A stretch of 64,000 bases of DNA, taken from Pelosinus fermentans (GTDB taxonomy: Bacteria > Bacillota > Negativicutes > DSM-13327). The number at the start of each line of letters is the position of its first letter. The first letter of the stretch is position 1. Under the pieces are notes generated by a model. It was given only the letters and a program-made list of their open reading frames with translations. It was not told the origin of the DNA and made no database searches. Below, in pieces: positions 10,322-18,968 of the stretch. The DNA lies in assembly GCA_002434245.1 (NCBI GenBank), contig DJJR01000012.1, forward strand, positions 1 through 64,000. The letters are read 5' to 3'. Both the position numbers and the translations under genes were made by a program.

Positions 10322-10350
10322 ATCATACCACCCGATAACTTCACTTGTAA
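10322..10350 (-). promoter_or_regulatory. Sigma-A-type promoter for pxpA
   Basis: Read on the minus strand: TTACAA, 17-base spacer, TATGAT. It lies between the end of the second pxpB/pxpC pair and pxpA, downstream of a good terminator. Confidence 0.5.
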
Positions 10351-10397
10351 AATTGAAAAAAACAATAGGGCACTTCAATTTTATCGAAAGTGCCCTC
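10351..10397 (-). terminator. Terminator after second pxpC
   Basis: Minus-strand hairpin AGGGCACTT / AAGTGCCCT with an A/T loop, then ATTGTTTTTTT. It should end the pxpB2-pxpC2 transcript before pxpA. Confidence 0.85.
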
Positions 10398-10442
10398 AGC
10401 CCTGCTCTATCCTAATGAAATGACAAATCCTACTCACTTCAT

Positions 10443-11378
10443 TTACCATTCCTGTTTTATATTTCTATAACTCTCCTGCTCTTTTTGCAAGACTTCAATT
10501 GCCTCTTCTTCTGTACTGCGCAGAAAACGAATGCAGTCACCCGGCTTGGTCTGAACCAGCTTGGGCAGATCGCCTCGAATCACTGATCCTAACTTCGCAT
10601 ATCCCCTTGTCGTTTGATGATCTGCCGTCATAATAAAAGGCATGCCATGTACAGGTACTTGAATCGCCCCCAGCCACACAGCCTCAGATATAATATCAGC
10701 ACTGCCAAGATGCTTAATCTTAGGACCTTTCAGCCGATACCCCGTCCGATCCGATTGCTTCGTCACCTTGTAGGAACTGCCGAAAAAAGTATCCAGTGCC
10801 GCTGATCCAAACATCGTATCCTGAGGCCCCAGAATGACTCGCAGCTGCACTTGGCTGCCATACTGAGGAACATATTTGTCTTCCAGCTTGCCAAGCCGTG
10901 TTTCACACTCCATATCCTGCCCCACATGCAGAACATCTCCCTGCCTCAGCACTCGTCCTTCATGTCCCCCAATCTTTACCGGAGTACACGTTGAACGGCT
11001 GCCTAAAACAACAGGAACCTCAAAACCTCCGCGTACAGCCACATACGTTCGATAACCGCTGGCAGCGGCATCAAATCGAAGTATACCTCTTCTGGGAACG
11101 ATAAAAGACGACCAATTGGAAAAAGGCATGTGATTTAAGAGCCCCTGCATATCCCCGCCGCAAACTGCCACCATCTGCTTCTCATCAAACTTGAAGGTTC
11201 CTCCTGTTCCCGTCATTTCCAGCACAGCCGCATCGGGACGATTGCCCACCAACAGATTAGCGACTTGACTGGCATATCGATCCATGGCTCCGGAAATAGG
11301 CATACCATACGCCTGAAATCCCCAGCGCCCCTGATCCTGAATCGTAGTAAATAAACCCGGCTCTATCGTTGTAATCAC
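10443..11378 (-). CDS. Second PxpC-like carboxyltransferase-family protein
   Basis: KipA/AHS2 family, 311 aa, paralogous to the protein at 7686-8696 (shared EPGLFTTIQDQGRWG-type N-terminus, SDRTGYRLKG, TADHQTTRGYAKLG). The GTG at 11387 lies inside the GGGAGGTG ribosome site, so the GTG at 11378, eight bases after GGGAGG, is preferred. It is the second gene of a two-gene unit with the KipI-like protein. A separate substrate or a hetero-oligomer with the first pair are both possible. Sequence divergence from the first copy suggests specialisation rather than recent duplication. Confidence 0.85.
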   Translation of the reverse strand: MITTIEPGLFTTIQDQGRWGFQAYGMPISGAMDRYASQVANLLVGNRPDAAVLEMTGTGGTFKFDEKQMVAVCGGDMQGLLNHMPFSNWSSFIVPRRGILRFDAAASGYRTYVAVRGGFEVPVVLGSRSTCTPVKIGGHEGRVLRQGDVLHVGQDMECETRLGKLEDKYVPQYGSQVQLRVILGPQDTMFGSAALDTFFGSSYKVTKQSDRTGYRLKGPKIKHLGSADIISEAVWLGAIQVPVHGMPFIMTADHQTTRGYAKLGSVIRGDLPKLVQTKPGDCIRFLRSTEEEAIEVLQKEQESYRNIKQEW

Positions 11379-11393
11379 AATCTTCACCTCCCA

Positions 11394-12137
11394 TTACAGA
11401 TAAGAAACCTCAGGTACATACGTCCTTTTTTCTACGGATCTGCGAATTGCAAAATACTCAGCTGTGGAAATCTCTTCGAAATGCAGATAATCTCCCACTG
11501 AAAATAAAAAAGGGTTATCACTGGTAAAATCAAAAGCTTTTATGGGAGTACGTCCAACCAGCCACCACTCTCCGGCACTTTCAATCGGATAAAAGCCCGT
11601 TTGATTACCGCCGATTCCCACAGAACCTCCTGGAATTCGCTCCCGGGGCCTTTCCTGTCGAGGTACTGCAATCTCGCTGGACATCCCCCCCAGATAAGGA
11701 AAACCAGGAATAAAACCCAACATATAGATCATATAGGGTTTGGAAGTATGAATGCCAATCACTTCCTGAGGCGACAAGCCTGTATACCGTGATACGTATT
11801 CCAAATCAGGTCCTAACACGCCCCCATAACAAACAGGAACATGCACGACTCTAGATGACAGCAAGTCCTCCACATTCTGATGCTCAATCCTTCCGAGCAT
11901 ATGAATTACCTGTCTGGACAGTTCCTGACGGGTAATCACTAAAGGATCAAAATAAATGCTTACTGATCGATAGGTAGGAATTACCTCCATGATTCCATGA
12001 ATAGACTCAAAATGGAGCAATCTAGCCAGTTGCTGAACCCGCAGATTGATTTCAGGCGCAATAACGCTGCCAAATTCAATTACCAACCCATGTTCACCAG
12101 CAACCAGAATTTGAATCGAATGATTGCATTCAGTCAT
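11394..12137 (-). CDS. Second PxpB-like (KipI/AHS1) protein
   Basis: 247 aa with AHS1 motifs: GLVIEFGS, VPVCYGGVLGPDLEYV, LGFIPGFPYLGGMSSE and RIPGGSVGIGGNQTG. It begins the minus-strand block and is followed after six bases by the second PxpC-like gene. No ferredoxin, carrier or carboxylase gene is duplicated with it, so the biotin carboxylase and BCCP downstream may be shared by both pairs. That sharing is inference. Confidence 0.85.
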   Translation of the reverse strand: MTECNHSIQILVAGEHGLVIEFGSVIAPEINLRVQQLARLLHFESIHGIMEVIPTYRSVSIYFDPLVITRQELSRQVIHMLGRIEHQNVEDLLSSRVVHVPVCYGGVLGPDLEYVSRYTGLSPQEVIGIHTSKPYMIYMLGFIPGFPYLGGMSSEIAVPRQERPRERIPGGSVGIGGNQTGFYPIESAGEWWLVGRTPIKAFDFTSDNPFLFSVGDYLHFEEISTAEYFAIRRSVEKRTYVPEVSYL

Positions 12138-12229
12138 CCTCAGCTCAACTCCATTTCATGAAAATTTTATCCTTACTATATTATGAATCAAACATTGCGC
12201 ATCTTTTAAAACAAATACGATGAGTCGAA

Positions 12230-12253
12230 CCGCAAAGACACAAAGAGTTTTTT
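12230..12253. repeat. Half copy of the AACCGC repeat family
   Basis: CGAACCGCAAAGACACAAAGAG matches the left arm of the repeats at 16565 and 2991, with no matching right arm. Confidence 0.5.
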
Positions 12254-12305
12254 CATAAAATTTATATTTTTCCACCTATAAAGCTTTCTTTACTTATAAG
12301 AAAGA

Positions 12306-12333
12306 GAGCCATAAATGCATGCATTTATAGCTC
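12306..12333 (-). terminator. 28-bp near-perfect palindrome downstream of LysR gene
   Basis: Arms differ at one position; the core ATAAATGCATGCATTTAT is perfect. On the minus strand a pyrimidine-rich TCTTTCTTAT follows, so it may terminate the LysR transcript. A protein-binding role upstream of the pxpB2 unit is also possible. Confidence 0.5.
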
Positions 12334-12402
12334 CATCGCTATTCGTTCACTAAATTATTAAATACTTTACCATAGGATCATTGGAAACACAATACCTGTG
12401 CA

Positions 12403-13290
12403 CTATTTTAGTAACCGTTCCTCAACCAGCCGGATAAAAGCCCGTATTCCATGAGATAGCCACTTCTCCTTATGATAGACCAAATACGCATTGGTCTCAA
12501 GCTCTACTCCCTGCCACGGCAGTTTGACCAACAAACCTGCTTTTATCTCTTGGGCTACAGCAGCTAAAGGCAATATCGTGATTCCTAAATTATTGATTAC
12601 CATTTGCTTAATGGTCTGAATATGACAGATTTCCAAAATAGTTTTAGGTGCAATTTCAGCCTTTGCCAAACCTTCTTCCAAAGCCGTTTGATAAGCGGTT
12701 CCCGATTCCATAAAGATCAGCCGCTGCTCCTCCAGATCCTTGATCGTCACTTTTGGATAAGCGGCAAGAGCATGCTCCGGGGACGCTAACATCCCCATTG
12801 GCTCGTCCCATAAAAGCGTATTGATCAAATCCGCATCGGATGAATGTTTCTCATGAAAAAAAGCAAGATCCATCATATTTTTCCGCAGCAGATTTCGAAA
12901 GTCACTGCCTATGCCAAAATTTACTTTTAACTGCACATCTGGATATAGCAATGTATATTCCTGCAGCAAATCCGTTAAATAATATACACATAATGACTCT
13001 GGCATGCCAATCATGATCGGTCCCTTGGGTATTTCGAAATGGTCAAACTCATTTTTAGCATCCTCAGCTAATTTAGTAATCTTTTCTGCATAATCATAAA
13101 GTCTTTCCCCATCCGTTGTCAGCATCAGCTGGTGTCCGAACCGTTCAAAAAGAATCGTATTTAATTCTTTTTCCAGCAGCTGGATATGAGTCGTTACACT
13201 CGATTGCGTATACCCTAAATACTGAGCTGCTTGTGAGAAGTTCCCTAGTTTCACTATGCTCATAAAAGTCTTTAGCTGCCGAAATTCCAA
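12403..13290 (-). CDS. LysR-family transcriptional regulator
   Basis: 295 aa. The N-terminal winged helix-turn-helix spans residues ~1-60 (MEFRQLKTFMSIV, FSQAAQYLGYTQSSVTTHIQLLEKEL), followed by a two-lobed effector domain. TTG at 13290 is preferred because it gives the family-standard MEFRQL start and follows AGAGGAAG. It lies upstream of the pxp genes on the same strand and divergent from the nitroreductase, so it may control either. The effector is unknown. Confidence 0.88.
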   Translation of the reverse strand: MEFRQLKTFMSIVKLGNFSQAAQYLGYTQSSVTTHIQLLEKELNTILFERFGHQLMLTTDGERLYDYAEKITKLAEDAKNEFDHFEIPKGPIMIGMPESLCVYYLTDLLQEYTLLYPDVQLKVNFGIGSDFRNLLRKNMMDLAFFHEKHSSDADLINTLLWDEPMGMLASPEHALAAYPKVTIKDLEEQRLIFMESGTAYQTALEEGLAKAEIAPKTILEICHIQTIKQMVINNLGITILPLAAVAQEIKAGLLVKLPWQGVELETNAYLVYHKEKWLSHGIRAFIRLVEERLLK

Positions 13291-13563
13291 AACACATCAC
13301 TTCCTCTCACAAACTAACCGATCCGCTGTATACCAAATTTGAATTGGATCAACTTGAGTTTAATAGTATCGTAAAATACAAATAAAGTCTACCCAGTATG
13401 AAATCCGCATATTCTTGTTTTCCATTATATGTTATAGTTATCATAAGCTAAATTTTGGCCAATGGATCATCTGATGTATATTCTATCAGCAGGGAAACAA
13501 GCTAATTGTACCTGTAACAGCAAGAGGCTGAAATTTGGTAAATAACGATAGAAAGAAGGAATC

Positions 13564-14385
13564 ATGAATATGGACTCCATCATTCAAGTCGATCAGGAAA
13601 AATGTATTCGCTGCAGCATCTGTGCCAGCGTCTGTCCCACAGATGTAATCAAAATGGGAAAACATGGACCTGAAGATACAGGAAACCCCTGTATCGCCTG
13701 TGGTCACTGCGTGGCCGTCTGTCCGCGAGAAGCCTTGAATAATGTAAAAGCCCCCCTCTCCAATCAAGTTACGATGGAAAACACTACCCCATTCGATGCA
13801 AAAAACGCCGCTGCGTTTCTGCGCTCCAGGCGATCTGTCCGCTGTTATAAGCCCTCAGCTGTCCCTAAAGAAAAGCTGCTGCAGCTTCTTAACGTAGCCA
13901 GGATGGCACCGACTGGCGGCAATACCCAGGGAATCACCTATTATGTGATTAACAATTCGGAGACACTTAAGGGCATTACCGCCGCTACCATCGATTGGAT
14001 GGAAGAAGCCATTAAGACTGCGTCTCCCATGGCACCCTACTTCAAGGGAATCGTAACCAAATATCGTAAAACGGGTCATGATGGCATTCTGCGGGGAGCG
14101 CCCTGTCTAATCGCAGCCATCGCACCCAAAAACGTTATGCCTCGGGCACGGGATAATACACATTTTTCTCTGGCCTACGCGGAATTATATGCACCAACAA
14201 TTGAACTGGGGACCTGCTGGGCAGGATTTTTTGAAGCCTGTGCTTTATCCGGCTATCAACCCCTTCTCAATCTTCTAAAACTGCCGGAGGACATGACGGT
14301 AACCGGGGGAATCATGGTAGGCTATCCCAAGTATACATACAAACGCCTCGTCGATCGCAAACCACTTCAGGTAATCTGGCAGTAA
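13564..14385 (+). CDS. Ferredoxin-domain nitroreductase
   Basis: Fusion of two [4Fe-4S] motifs (CIRCSICASVCP near residue 16 and CIACGHCVAVCP near 44) with an FMN-dependent nitroreductase domain from residue ~78 (FLRSRRSVRCYKPSAVP, ARMAPTGGNTQ). Such 273-aa proteins reduce nitro compounds, enoates or quinones using ferredoxin electrons in anaerobes; the real substrate is unknown. ATG 13564 and ATG 13570 are both possible starts after GAAGGAATC. Divergent from the LysR gene at 12403-13290. Confidence 0.9.
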   Translation: MNMDSIIQVDQEKCIRCSICASVCPTDVIKMGKHGPEDTGNPCIACGHCVAVCPREALNNVKAPLSNQVTMENTTPFDAKNAAAFLRSRRSVRCYKPSAVPKEKLLQLLNVARMAPTGGNTQGITYYVINNSETLKGITAATIDWMEEAIKTASPMAPYFKGIVTKYRKTGHDGILRGAPCLIAAIAPKNVMPRARDNTHFSLAYAELYAPTIELGTCWAGFFEACALSGYQPLLNLLKLPEDMTVTGGIMVGYPKYTYKRLVDRKPLQVIWQ

Positions 14386-14507
14386 TCGGCATTGGAATTG
14401 CAACAGCCCCTGTTATCGATAGAAAAAAACGATTAGCGACTCAAAATTATAATTTTTTTGATATTTCCAGGAAATAATCTCCATAATCTGACGATTCTTA
14501 TACAAAA

Positions 14508-14546
14508 TCCTCCTATTGCTATGGCAAAGCCATAGCAATAGGAGGA
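14508..14546. terminator. Bidirectional terminator hairpin
   Basis: TCCTCCTATTGCTATGGC pairs perfectly with GCCATAGCAATAGGAGGA over an AAA loop. It is placed between the convergent nitroreductase and outer-membrane protein genes, with short T-rich flanks on both strands. Confidence 0.8.
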
Positions 14547-14601
14547 TTTACTTTGACGATATTCCAAAAGATGTGACATACATCTTCTTTTAGCAACAGT
14601 C

Positions 14602-15093
14602 TTAGAATTTGTAGCTCGCACCGACTTCAAGACGACTTTCATTGCGATAATGATCAGGTCTGAAATTGCGATAGTTAAGGTTCAGGTCAACTGCTCTCGT
14701 TAATTCCATAGTTGCCCCAACTTGATATTCAACGAAATCGTCGCTGCCAATCACAGAAGCATAACCATCAACTCTAGGAGCCAGCCCCTCACTTACGGAT
14801 AATCCTATGTAGGTTGAACCAGAACCAAGATCCCGGTGACCAAGAATGGCTCGAACACTGCTAAATGGTAATTTGTACTGCGCATAAAAATCATCCATAT
14901 CACTACCATGTTTCCGATCTACATTTTGATATCCAACTGTAAGATTTTCGCCAATTTTGTGTTCTAAGTAAATTGTGTCAGTCAGTATACCAACTGCAGT
15001 CTGTCCTCTGTCCAAATCGTTAATAGGAGCTGCAGCGACTGTTCCTACACTTACTGATAGAAGTAAACCTACGCCCAATAATACTTTTTTCAT
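14602..15093 (-). CDS. Small outer-membrane beta-barrel protein
   Basis: 163 aa with a signal peptide (MKKVLLGVGLLLSVSVGTVAAAP) and alternating hydrophobic strands, ending in SYKF; a terminal Phe is typical of Omp85-inserted barrels. This is direct evidence for an outer membrane. ATG at 15093 follows AAGGAGG at eight bases; the ATG six codons earlier overlaps that ribosome site. The family is not recognised by name. The same C-terminal pattern (VDxNxxY..F.PDH...VGAxxKF) reappears in a gene relic at 27198-27344. Confidence 0.75.
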   Translation of the reverse strand: MKKVLLGVGLLLSVSVGTVAAAPINDLDRGQTAVGILTDTIYLEHKIGENLTVGYQNVDRKHGSDMDDFYAQYKLPFSSVRAILGHRDLGSGSTYIGLSVSEGLAPRVDGYASVIGSDDFVEYQVGATMELTRAVDLNLNYRNFRPDHYRNESRLEVGASYKF

Positions 15094-15341
15094 GATTACA
15101 ACCTCCTTCATCCTTTACTATTTTTCATTTTATACTTTTTAATTACGTTTTGTCAACTTGTACTTCTCATTGTTCCTTGTTGATAATTATTATTAATTGA
15201 ATTATAGTATAATCCCTTTTTTTTGTCAATGCCATTTCTTTTTTTTATATTTATTAATAAATATAAGCTCTAAAATAAATGAATTCTTATATAGCCTTGA
15301 TAAATTCTTCGATTCGGACATATCAAAATACTAACATCCTG

Positions 15342-15836
15342 CTAATGGAGATCCGAATTGGGCTCATTGAGATGCTCATCAATGTGAGCTTCCACAAGAT
15401 CAAGGATATTGAACAGAGAGATTCGCTGCTCCTTCGTCAGGCTTTCCAGCTCTTTTGAAACGTCGGCAGACAATTTTTCAAAATGTGCTTCCTTTTCATT
15501 ATAAATTGTCATTCCCATAGCTGTTAATGATAAAAGTACTTCCTTCTCATTTTCCAGGGTTCTAGATTTCTTGACCAACTCTTTCTGAACCAATTTCTTA
15601 ACCATCTTTGAAATAGCACCTTTGGTAGCACCATATTTTAATGCTAATTCGGTAACTCTAATATTGTCAAAATCCCCAATTAACGTCATAAGACTCAGCT
15701 CAGAAAAGCTCAGCTTGCCGACTGGCGCAATATCGCTGGCATGTCTGCTCAGTTCTCCCATTTTAATCGTGAGGCGTTTTAACGTATTCAAGAATTCTTT
15801 CATATCATCTTTTTTCATAATCTTATTATTCACCAA
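15342..15836 (-). CDS. MarR-family regulator
   Basis: About 164 aa with a MarR winged helix: FDNIRVTELALKYGATKGAISKMVKKLVQKELVKKS near residues 55-90. No good Shine-Dalgarno marks one start among the TTG/GTG/ATG codons at the 5' end. It is divergent from the cyclase gene, 107 bases away, and likely represses it through the palindrome at 15896-15907. Confidence 0.85.
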   Translation of the reverse strand: MVNNKIMKKDDMKEFLNTLKRLTIKMGELSRHASDIAPVGKLSFSELSLMTLIGDFDNIRVTELALKYGATKGAISKMVKKLVQKELVKKSRTLENEKEVLLSLTAMGMTIYNEKEAHFEKLSADVSKELESLTKEQRISLFNILDLVEAHIDEHLNEPNSDLH

Positions 15837-15867
15837 ATTTCAGATAAAATCAAGACATTCTCTACTC

Positions 15868-15907
15868 TTGACTTTTTTGTTTCCTTATATTATAGTTTAC
15901 TTGTAAA
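15868..15907 (+). promoter_or_regulatory. Promoter with MarR-type operator for the cyclase gene
   Basis: TTGACT (15868-15873), 17-base spacer, TATAGT (15891-15896). TTTAC-TT-GTAAA (15896-15907) sits over the expected transcription start. A second inverted repeat TCAAGA/TCTTGA surrounds the -35 region. Confidence 0.6.
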
Positions 15908-15943
15908 ACAAAAATAAAAATACACAAACAAGGAGTGAATGCT

Positions 15944-16528
15944 ATGTTAATCGATTTAACTCTACCCATTGATGAACAAGACAAGAACAATCCTTTTTTT
16001 AACCAGAAAGATGGAATCAACGTAGCCCGTTTAGGACATTTAGGCACCCATCTTGATAGTATGAACGTTCCGAATCTGGATATAAACCGATTTATGGGGC
16101 CAGCTAAAGTAGTCCATGTCGAAAATATCTTCAATCGTGAAATTGAACCTGCCGACTTTGAAAATAAGGTGGATATTCAAAAAGGCGATTTTATTATCTT
16201 TAAAACCGACTGGCTGCCAACCTATTATGAAACAGATTTTTATGTCACTGGGCATTCCGAGGCAGGTCATCCTGAGCTGTCTGATAAAACCCTGGAATAT
16301 TTAATCCAAAAAGAAGTTAATTTTATTGGCATCGATGCGGCAGGAGTAAAGCGAAAAGAAGGTCACCCAAAAGCAGATATGTACTGCGCAGAACACAATG
16401 TTTTCGTCATTGAGAATATCATCAACCTCAATCAATTAAAACAAGATACCTTTAAGTTCTATTGCTTTCCCCTTCCCTTAAAGAATTCCAGCGGACTGCC
16501 CGTTCGCCTAATCGCAGAAATACAGTAA
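15944..16528 (+). CDS. Cyclase family protein (kynurenine formamidase-like)
   Basis: 194-aa metal-dependent hydrolase of the cyclase/KynB family. Visible: IDLTLPID near the N-terminus, GHLGTHLDS (metal-binding H-x-G-T-H-x-D), and FIGIDAAGVKR. ATG at 15944 follows AAGGAGTG, whereas the earlier GTG at 15935 lies in that ribosome site. Regulated probably by the divergent MarR protein. Substrate unknown; formylkynurenine hydrolysis is not supported by any nearby tryptophan catabolic gene. Confidence 0.85.
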   Translation: MLIDLTLPIDEQDKNNPFFNQKDGINVARLGHLGTHLDSMNVPNLDINRFMGPAKVVHVENIFNREIEPADFENKVDIQKGDFIIFKTDWLPTYYETDFYVTGHSEAGHPELSDKTLEYLIQKEVNFIGIDAAGVKRKEGHPKADMYCAEHNVFVIENIINLNQLKQDTFKFYCFPLPLKNSSGLPVRLIAEIQ

Positions 16529-16564
16529 ATCGAATACAGGAAAATGCGTGGAAAAAAATAATCG

Positions 16565-16644
16565 AACCGCAGAGACGCAGAGAACACAGAGAAAAGATAG
16601 ATAGGGTTAAAAATCTCCTCAGCGTCCTCTGCGTCTCTGCGGTT
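16565..16644. repeat. Palindromic repeat, full copy
   Basis: AACCGCAGAGACGCAGAG at the left pairs with CTCTGCGTCTCTGCGGTT at the right around an AT-rich centre. Intergenic, between two convergent operons. Confidence 0.85.
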
Positions 16645-16772
16645 AAATCGTTCTATTTGCTCTGTTTGTCATTATCAAAAAAGCATCGGATGTCTTTTCT
16701 GACACTCCTGTGATTTATTTCATGGCCGTTGCGAGCAATGACAGATTGATGCGCAAAAAAATAAAACTTTTT

Positions 16773-16820
16773 GAACCGCGAAGACGCGAAGTCCATAATC
16801 TCTTCGCATCTTCGCGGTTC
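16773..16820. repeat. Palindromic repeat, short copy
   Basis: GAACCGCGAAGACGCGAAG pairs with CTTCGCATCTTCGCGGTTC around a short loop. Second copy in the same 459-base intergenic region (16529-16987), which otherwise holds nothing recognisable. Confidence 0.85.
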
Positions 16821-16987
16821 ATTATCGTTTTTTAAACACCATACAATTTATTACGAAGTTTTACTTATTTACCACATTGATTGGATTGCCGCCAATGAAG
16901 GCTGAGGAAATGTTCACTGCAATATCTATGAGGCGTCTGCGGCTTTCTTTAGATGCCCAGATTCTCTGTATAACCAAATTACAACTT

Positions 16988-17818
16988 TCATATGCTGTTT
17001 CTTTTGGCATCGCTTTCAAGATCATGCAGCATTTCAACAGCTTGCTTTACGCTGTAGTTCTCATGAATTACGCTGCGCAATGTTTTAACCAGGGAAGTAA
17101 TATCTTTATATTCCCAGACAAATCTGCCGAAAGTAACCCCGCCGACGCCGACATCCAGCGCCTCACGAGTCATTTTTATATATTCTTCAGCAGTATTTCC
17201 GATATCACCGCCTTGAATTACCACACGGGCAGGGCAAGACTGCACCACTTTCTCCATGGTTTTAGGGTCTCCGGTATAGGTAGTTTTTATAATATCTACA
17301 CCAAGCTCCGCACCAGCTCTGACACAATACGCAATGTTTTCCCATTTGGTTCGGTCTTCTACCGAAACGGATTCTCCTTTCGGATACATATGTCCGATGA
17401 GCGGCATCCCGGCAGCCATACATTGTTTGGACATCAAACCGATATCGCGAAGCTGCTCTGCCTGATGAACCCCAAGCATCATCGCTCCTACAGAGACAGC
17501 ATCCGCCCCCATCCGCACGCCTTCTTCCACGTCGCCGAAGCACACATCATAGGTAGGCTGTACCGGTGAATAGCTGGAGCATTTTAATAATATAGATACC
17601 TTGCCTGCATGCTTGGGAAGGCAGAGTTCTGCAATTCCTTTGGTTACCGTAATGGCATCCGGACCGCCGGCAACGATTTTGTCAATGGTATCCTGAATCG
17701 GAATCAAGCCCTGCATAATACCCCTTGAAATGGAATGGTCAACAGTAATTGCCATCATTTTATCACTTTTTGGATTTACTAACCTGCTCATTCGTACTGC
17801 TTTTCCTAACATCGCCAT
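16988..17818 (-). CDS. Class I aldolase of the DhnA/LsrF type
   Basis: 276-aa TIM-barrel aldolase with VDHSISRGIMQGL near the N-terminus, VDIIKTTYTGDP (Schiff-base lysine region) and VIQGGDIGNT. Relatives are archaeal-type fructose-bisphosphate aldolase and LsrF. Start ATG 17818 after AAAAGGGG; the longer frame to 17878 lacks a ribosome site. It is the last gene of a minus-strand cluster with a dehydrogenase, RpiR regulator, MFS transporter and FGGY kinase, so it should cleave a phosphorylated keto sugar. Confidence 0.85.
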   Translation of the reverse strand: MAMLGKAVRMSRLVNPKSDKMMAITVDHSISRGIMQGLIPIQDTIDKIVAGGPDAITVTKGIAELCLPKHAGKVSILLKCSSYSPVQPTYDVCFGDVEEGVRMGADAVSVGAMMLGVHQAEQLRDIGLMSKQCMAAGMPLIGHMYPKGESVSVEDRTKWENIAYCVRAGAELGVDIIKTTYTGDPKTMEKVVQSCPARVVIQGGDIGNTAEEYIKMTREALDVGVGGVTFGRFVWEYKDITSLVKTLRSVIHENYSVKQAVEMLHDLESDAKRNSI

Positions 17819-17892
17819 CTTTATATATCCCCTTTTAAATTCATTATTTTTTACTGCTTTATCACTCTTCTGCCGCAAATATTGCTGCTGGC

Positions 17893-18933
17893 TTAAGGTT
17901 CAATCACTACTTTTAATCCTTCTCCGCTTTTACATACTTTGTAGGCCTGCTGAAAGTCTTCAATCTTAAACGTGTGAGTAACAATCTCCTCAAGATTCAC
18001 TTTCCGGTCGATTACCATCTGGGCCGCCTCAAGGTAGTCCTGCCGTTTATAAGCGGTAGAGCCGTTGACGTTAATCTCACCATAGTGGATGGTATTCACC
18101 TCAATCGTGCATTCACCGGTGCCGGCAAAACCAGCAAATAAATTCACAGTTCCGCCTTTTCGGCATAATTTGATCGTGGAATTAACGACTTGGGGAACGC
18201 CAATCGCGACAACAATCACATCCACCCCTAAGCCATCTGTTTCCTTCATAACGATTTCATGCAAGTTCTCTGCCGTAGGGTCTACGATAAGATCGGCTCC
18301 CAGCTTTGTTGCTTTTTCACGCCTGGATGCAATGGGTTCGCTAATGATGACTTTCCGGGCACCCACAATTTTAGATAGCTGCAAATGCATAAGACCGATC
18401 GGTCCCGCACCTACAATTAATACCGTATCATTGAATCCTGTTCCCGCATTTTTCAAGCCGCGGATACAACAAGCCAGCGGTTCAATCAATGCACCTTCGG
18501 CAAAGGAAACGTGCTCTGGCAGCTTAATGACATTGCCGCTTTCAATGGCAATACCCGGAACCAGCACATATTCGGCAAAACCGCCGTTAAATTCATAACC
18601 AATAGCCTTTCGGTTCAGGCAGGCATTTTCTCTGCCATTCAGACAACTATGGCAAGAATGACAAGGAATCACATTGGCAATCGCAACCTTATCTCCTGGG
18701 TTAAATCCCTGTACCTGCCTGCCGGCTTCCTTGATGATCCCGCACATTTCATGTCCGATAACCGATGGATAACGAACATCTTTCGTCTTTTTTCCTTCTA
18801 AGATTCGAATATCCGTTCCACAAATGGCAGCCTTTTTCATCTGCAGCAGGATATCATGATCACCAATCTTGGGCATTTCAAGCTGCCCGGCTTTAAAATC
18901 ATTCGGTCCTGCTAAAACAACAGCTCGCATCAT
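17893..18933 (-). CDS. Zinc-dependent polyol/sugar dehydrogenase
   Basis: Medium-chain dehydrogenase, 346 aa. Catalytic zinc ligands in CGTD and GHEMCG, the structural zinc cluster CHSCHSCLNGRENAC near residue 90, and Rossmann motif VGAGPIGLMHLQL near 168. Resembles sorbitol or galactitol-1-phosphate 5-dehydrogenases. Start ATG 18933 follows AAGGAGGAAAA. Encoded between RpiR and the aldolase, it probably oxidises a polyol or its phosphate in this pathway. Confidence 0.9.
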   Translation of the reverse strand: MMRAVVLAGPNDFKAGQLEMPKIGDHDILLQMKKAAICGTDIRILEGKKTKDVRYPSVIGHEMCGIIKEAGRQVQGFNPGDKVAIANVIPCHSCHSCLNGRENACLNRKAIGYEFNGGFAEYVLVPGIAIESGNVIKLPEHVSFAEGALIEPLACCIRGLKNAGTGFNDTVLIVGAGPIGLMHLQLSKIVGARKVIISEPIASRREKATKLGADLIVDPTAENLHEIVMKETDGLGVDVIVVAIGVPQVVNSTIKLCRKGGTVNLFAGFAGTGECTIEVNTIHYGEINVNGSTAYKRQDYLEAAQMVIDRKVNLEEIVTHTFKIEDFQQAYKVCKSGEGLKVVIEP

Positions 18934-18968
18934 AAACCAATTTTCCTCCTTCTCATTAAATTTCAATG

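Noticed and set aside
16462..16713. 83-aa plus-strand frame
   Set aside because: It overlaps the cyclase gene end and the palindromic repeat; no coding signature.
16877..17569. 230-aa plus-strand frame opposite the aldolase
   Set aside because: Antisense to a clear aldolase gene, no ribosome site and no domain.
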